Source: Candidatus Bipolaricaulota bacterium (lineage in GTDB: Bacteria > Bipolaricaulota > Bipolaricaulia > UBA7950 > UBA9294). From it: DNA of 7,615 nt. Of the stretch, positions 6,405 through 7,615 are shown piece by piece. The notes beneath the pieces are model-generated. The model saw only the letters and a list, made by a program, of their open reading frames with translations. It had not been told where the DNA came from and searched no databases. The DNA lies in NCBI GenBank assembly GCA_030612485.1, contig JAUWNS010000115.1:1-7615 (forward strand), given 5' to 3'. The first letter of the stretch is position 1; every line of letters starts with the position of its first letter. Both the position numbers and the translations under genes were made by a program.

Positions 6405-7472
6405 ATGAGCAGCAACAGCAAGAAACTCAGCAATGCGTTCTCCACGGGAGGTGGAGGGCCTCACTTTGAGGCACACGTTCAGGCGTCATACGTCACTCTG
6501 ATGCTGACCGGGGGGTGCGCGCCCTGCCTACCGTGCTGGCCCATAACCGAAATTAAGCTACAAGGAAAAATCGATGGTTTCGATACAGACTACCTTGTGG
6601 TCTTCGTTCAGAGCCCGGATAGGAGAGAGCAGAGAAAGCTCCTTGGCCAAGTCAAACATGCTCTCCGCGTCACAAAGGGCAACAAGATCTTTGGCGAAGT
6701 CATGAAGGCAGCTTGGGACGATTTCTGTGCCCCAAAACGCTTCACTAAGGGCAAAGACAAGATTGCTGCTATTTCTGGTGCTCTTACTTCGACTGACACT
6801 GAAGACGTGTGTTGGTTGTTGGAACAAGCGCGATGCACAAAGAGCCCTAAGGAGTTCCTCCGAAATGTGAACGAGGTAAACTTCAGCAGCAACCAGAAAC
6901 TCAAGAAACTTGCTGCCTTCCGGGATCAGCTCAAGAATGCGAATGACGGCCTGGATCTCTCAGTCGCTGAGCTTCATGACTTCCTCAGACACTTTCATCT
7001 TCTGGGGTATGACCTGGGTAAGGAAGAGGGCGTGGTGTTGTCACTGCTGCACTCTCATATCTCTCAATTTAACAGCGACTACCCCAGAATGGTGTGGGGT
7101 CGAATTGTCGACATTGTCCAGACTTGGAACCAGAACGCAGGGACAATCACCCGCGGTAACTTGCCCGAAGACCTGCTTAATGAATTCAGGCGGCCGGTTG
7201 TTCAAGCAATCCCAGAGGAGATTGTTCGCAGGCCTCCCCCCCCACCCCTCGATCTGTGCGTACAGGCATACGCTCGCGATTTGGGAGTGGCATTCCTTCT
7301 CGGCGGCTGGAATGAAGGAACCGAAGGCGATATCAGGATCGCAGCCCAACTGGCTAACGCAGAGTACGACAAATGGATTACGTCGATACGTGAAGTGCTT
7401 GAAATACCGGGCTCCCCGCTAACTCTACGCAACAGCACATGGGGGCCGCGGTGGGAAAGTTGCACCACCTGA
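6405..7472 (+). CDS. Nuclease domain of a large defence-type protein, truncated by an insertion sequence
   Basis: The 355-residue ORF looks like the N-terminal part of a large defence-island protein. Its opening (STGGGGPHFEAHVQA, then GKIDGFDTD and GQVKH) fits a PD-(D/E)XK nuclease of the Cap4/DUF4297 or related dsDNA-nuclease type, with candidate residues E22, D60/D62, Q82 and K84. Such domains cut DNA when a linked sensor or STAND ATPase module detects infection. Residues about 110-350 are helical and include YARDLGVAFLLGGWNEGTE and EVLEIPGSPLTLRN, which in relatives, as I recall them, lead into the rest of a much longer protein. No P-loop is present here. After about residue 358 the sequence becomes WGPRWESCTT and stops, where an IS end begins. 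ATG 6405 is chosen over 6366 because the upstream codons overlap rhuM and read as basic filler. It is probably inactivated, though the nuclease domain itself is complete. Nuclease call by motif only. Confidence 0.7.
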   Translation: MSSNSKKLSNAFSTGGGGPHFEAHVQASYVTLMLTGGCAPCLPCWPITEIKLQGKIDGFDTDYLVVFVQSPDRREQRKLLGQVKHALRVTKGNKIFGEVMKAAWDDFCAPKRFTKGKDKIAAISGALTSTDTEDVCWLLEQARCTKSPKEFLRNVNEVNFSSNQKLKKLAAFRDQLKNANDGLDLSVAELHDFLRHFHLLGYDLGKEEGVVLSLLHSHISQFNSDYPRMVWGRIVDIVQTWNQNAGTITRGNLPEDLLNEFRRPVVQAIPEEIVRRPPPPPLDLCVQAYARDLGVAFLLGGWNEGTEGDIRIAAQLANAEYDKWITSIREVLEIPGSPLTLRNSTWGPRWESCTT

Positions 7473-7512
7473 TGGGCTAAGAGCGGAGGTGGGTGTGTGG
7501 TAAGATCGCCTC

Positions 7513-7518
7513 AGGAGG
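7513..7518 (+). promoter_or_regulatory. Ribosome binding site of the transposase
   Basis: AGGAGG lies 6 bases before GTG 7525, an optimal arrangement that supports this start over the GTG at 7534. Confidence 0.65.
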
Positions 7519-7524
7519 AGAGAG

Positions 7525-7615
7525 GTGATCGAAGTGGGGAAGAAAGGGAAGAGGTACTCGCCTCGGTTTCAGTTTCAGGTAGTGCTGGAGGTACTGAAAG
7601 GGGATCGAGAAGCGA
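7525..7615 (+). CDS. IS3-family-like transposase, N-terminal end only
   Basis: Thirty codons are visible from GTG 7525, running off the right edge. The sequence after a short lead, KRYSPRFQFQVVLEVLKGD, is the opening helix of the helix-turn-helix found in IS3-family OrfA proteins (Tnp_1/InsE type). This part of the transposase recognises the element's terminal repeats. The catalytic DDE domain would lie outside the window, either in the same frame or in a second ORF reached by frameshifting. A transposase of another family with the same type of HTH cannot be excluded. Confidence 0.75.
   Translation, partial: MIEVGKKGKRYSPRFQFQVVLEVLKGDREA

Larger units (their letters stand above)
7440..7615 (+). 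mobile_element. Left end of an IS3-like insertion sequence, truncated by the window
   Basis: The nuclease frame loses family-like sequence at about 7440 and, 85 bases later, a transposase begins. IS3-family ends start with TG. A TG lies at 7440 and another at 7470, where TGA also supplies the stop codon of the interrupted gene. The exact boundary, inverted repeat and target duplication cannot be set without the right end. Confidence 0.6.

Overview
The window (about 55% GC by eye) reads as part of a bacterial defence or accessory island, with every gene on the + strand. The sequence does not fix the host. Type ISP/Type I restriction-modification pieces, a RhuM-family gene, a SWIM zinc-finger gene, AT-richer micro-repeats in the spacers and an insertion-sequence end are typical of hypervariable loci in environmental, often uncultivated, bacteria. 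All family names below come from recognising motifs by eye, not from searches.

Layout. (1) Bases 2-2653 hold most of a large DNA adenine methyltransferase of the Type ISP/Type IIG style. Its reading frame runs off the left edge, so the N-terminal, probably nuclease-bearing, part is outside the window. (2) Bases 2723-2842 encode a 39-residue one-helix membrane peptide whose stop overlaps (ATGA) the start of a 148-residue ORF. That ORF looks like a natural chimera. Its first ~22 residues are a membrane helix resembling the start of a sodium:solute symporter, and the remainder is the C-terminal tail of a Type I methyltransferase HsdM. (3) Bases 3286-3439 are a spacer built of short tandem and inverted micro-repeats. 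(4) Bases 3440-5233 encode a 597-residue SWIM zinc-finger protein with a long helical repeat region. (5) Bases 5234-5326 are a second micro-repeat spacer. (6) Bases 5327-6397 encode an intact RhuM-family protein that carries a perfect 12+12 bp palindrome inside its coding sequence. (7) Bases 6405-7472 encode the N-terminal part of what looks like a large defence protein with a PD-(D/E)XK-type nuclease domain (E22, D60/D62, Q82-x-K84). It is cut off at about 7440 by (8) the left end of an insertion sequence whose IS3-like transposase begins at 7525 and leaves the window.

How they fit together. The remnant HsdM tail followed by SWIM and RhuM genes suggests that a Type I restriction locus once stood here. 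It appears to have lost most of hsdM and any hsdS or hsdR that belonged to it, through a deletion that also fused in the start of a symporter operon. The SWIM and RhuM genes look intact and could be functional. The nuclease gene is probably inactivated or reduced to its effector domain. The most unusual observations are the symporter-HsdM chimera, the palindrome inside rhuM, related heptamer repeats on both sides of the SWIM gene, and the IS-interrupted nuclease.
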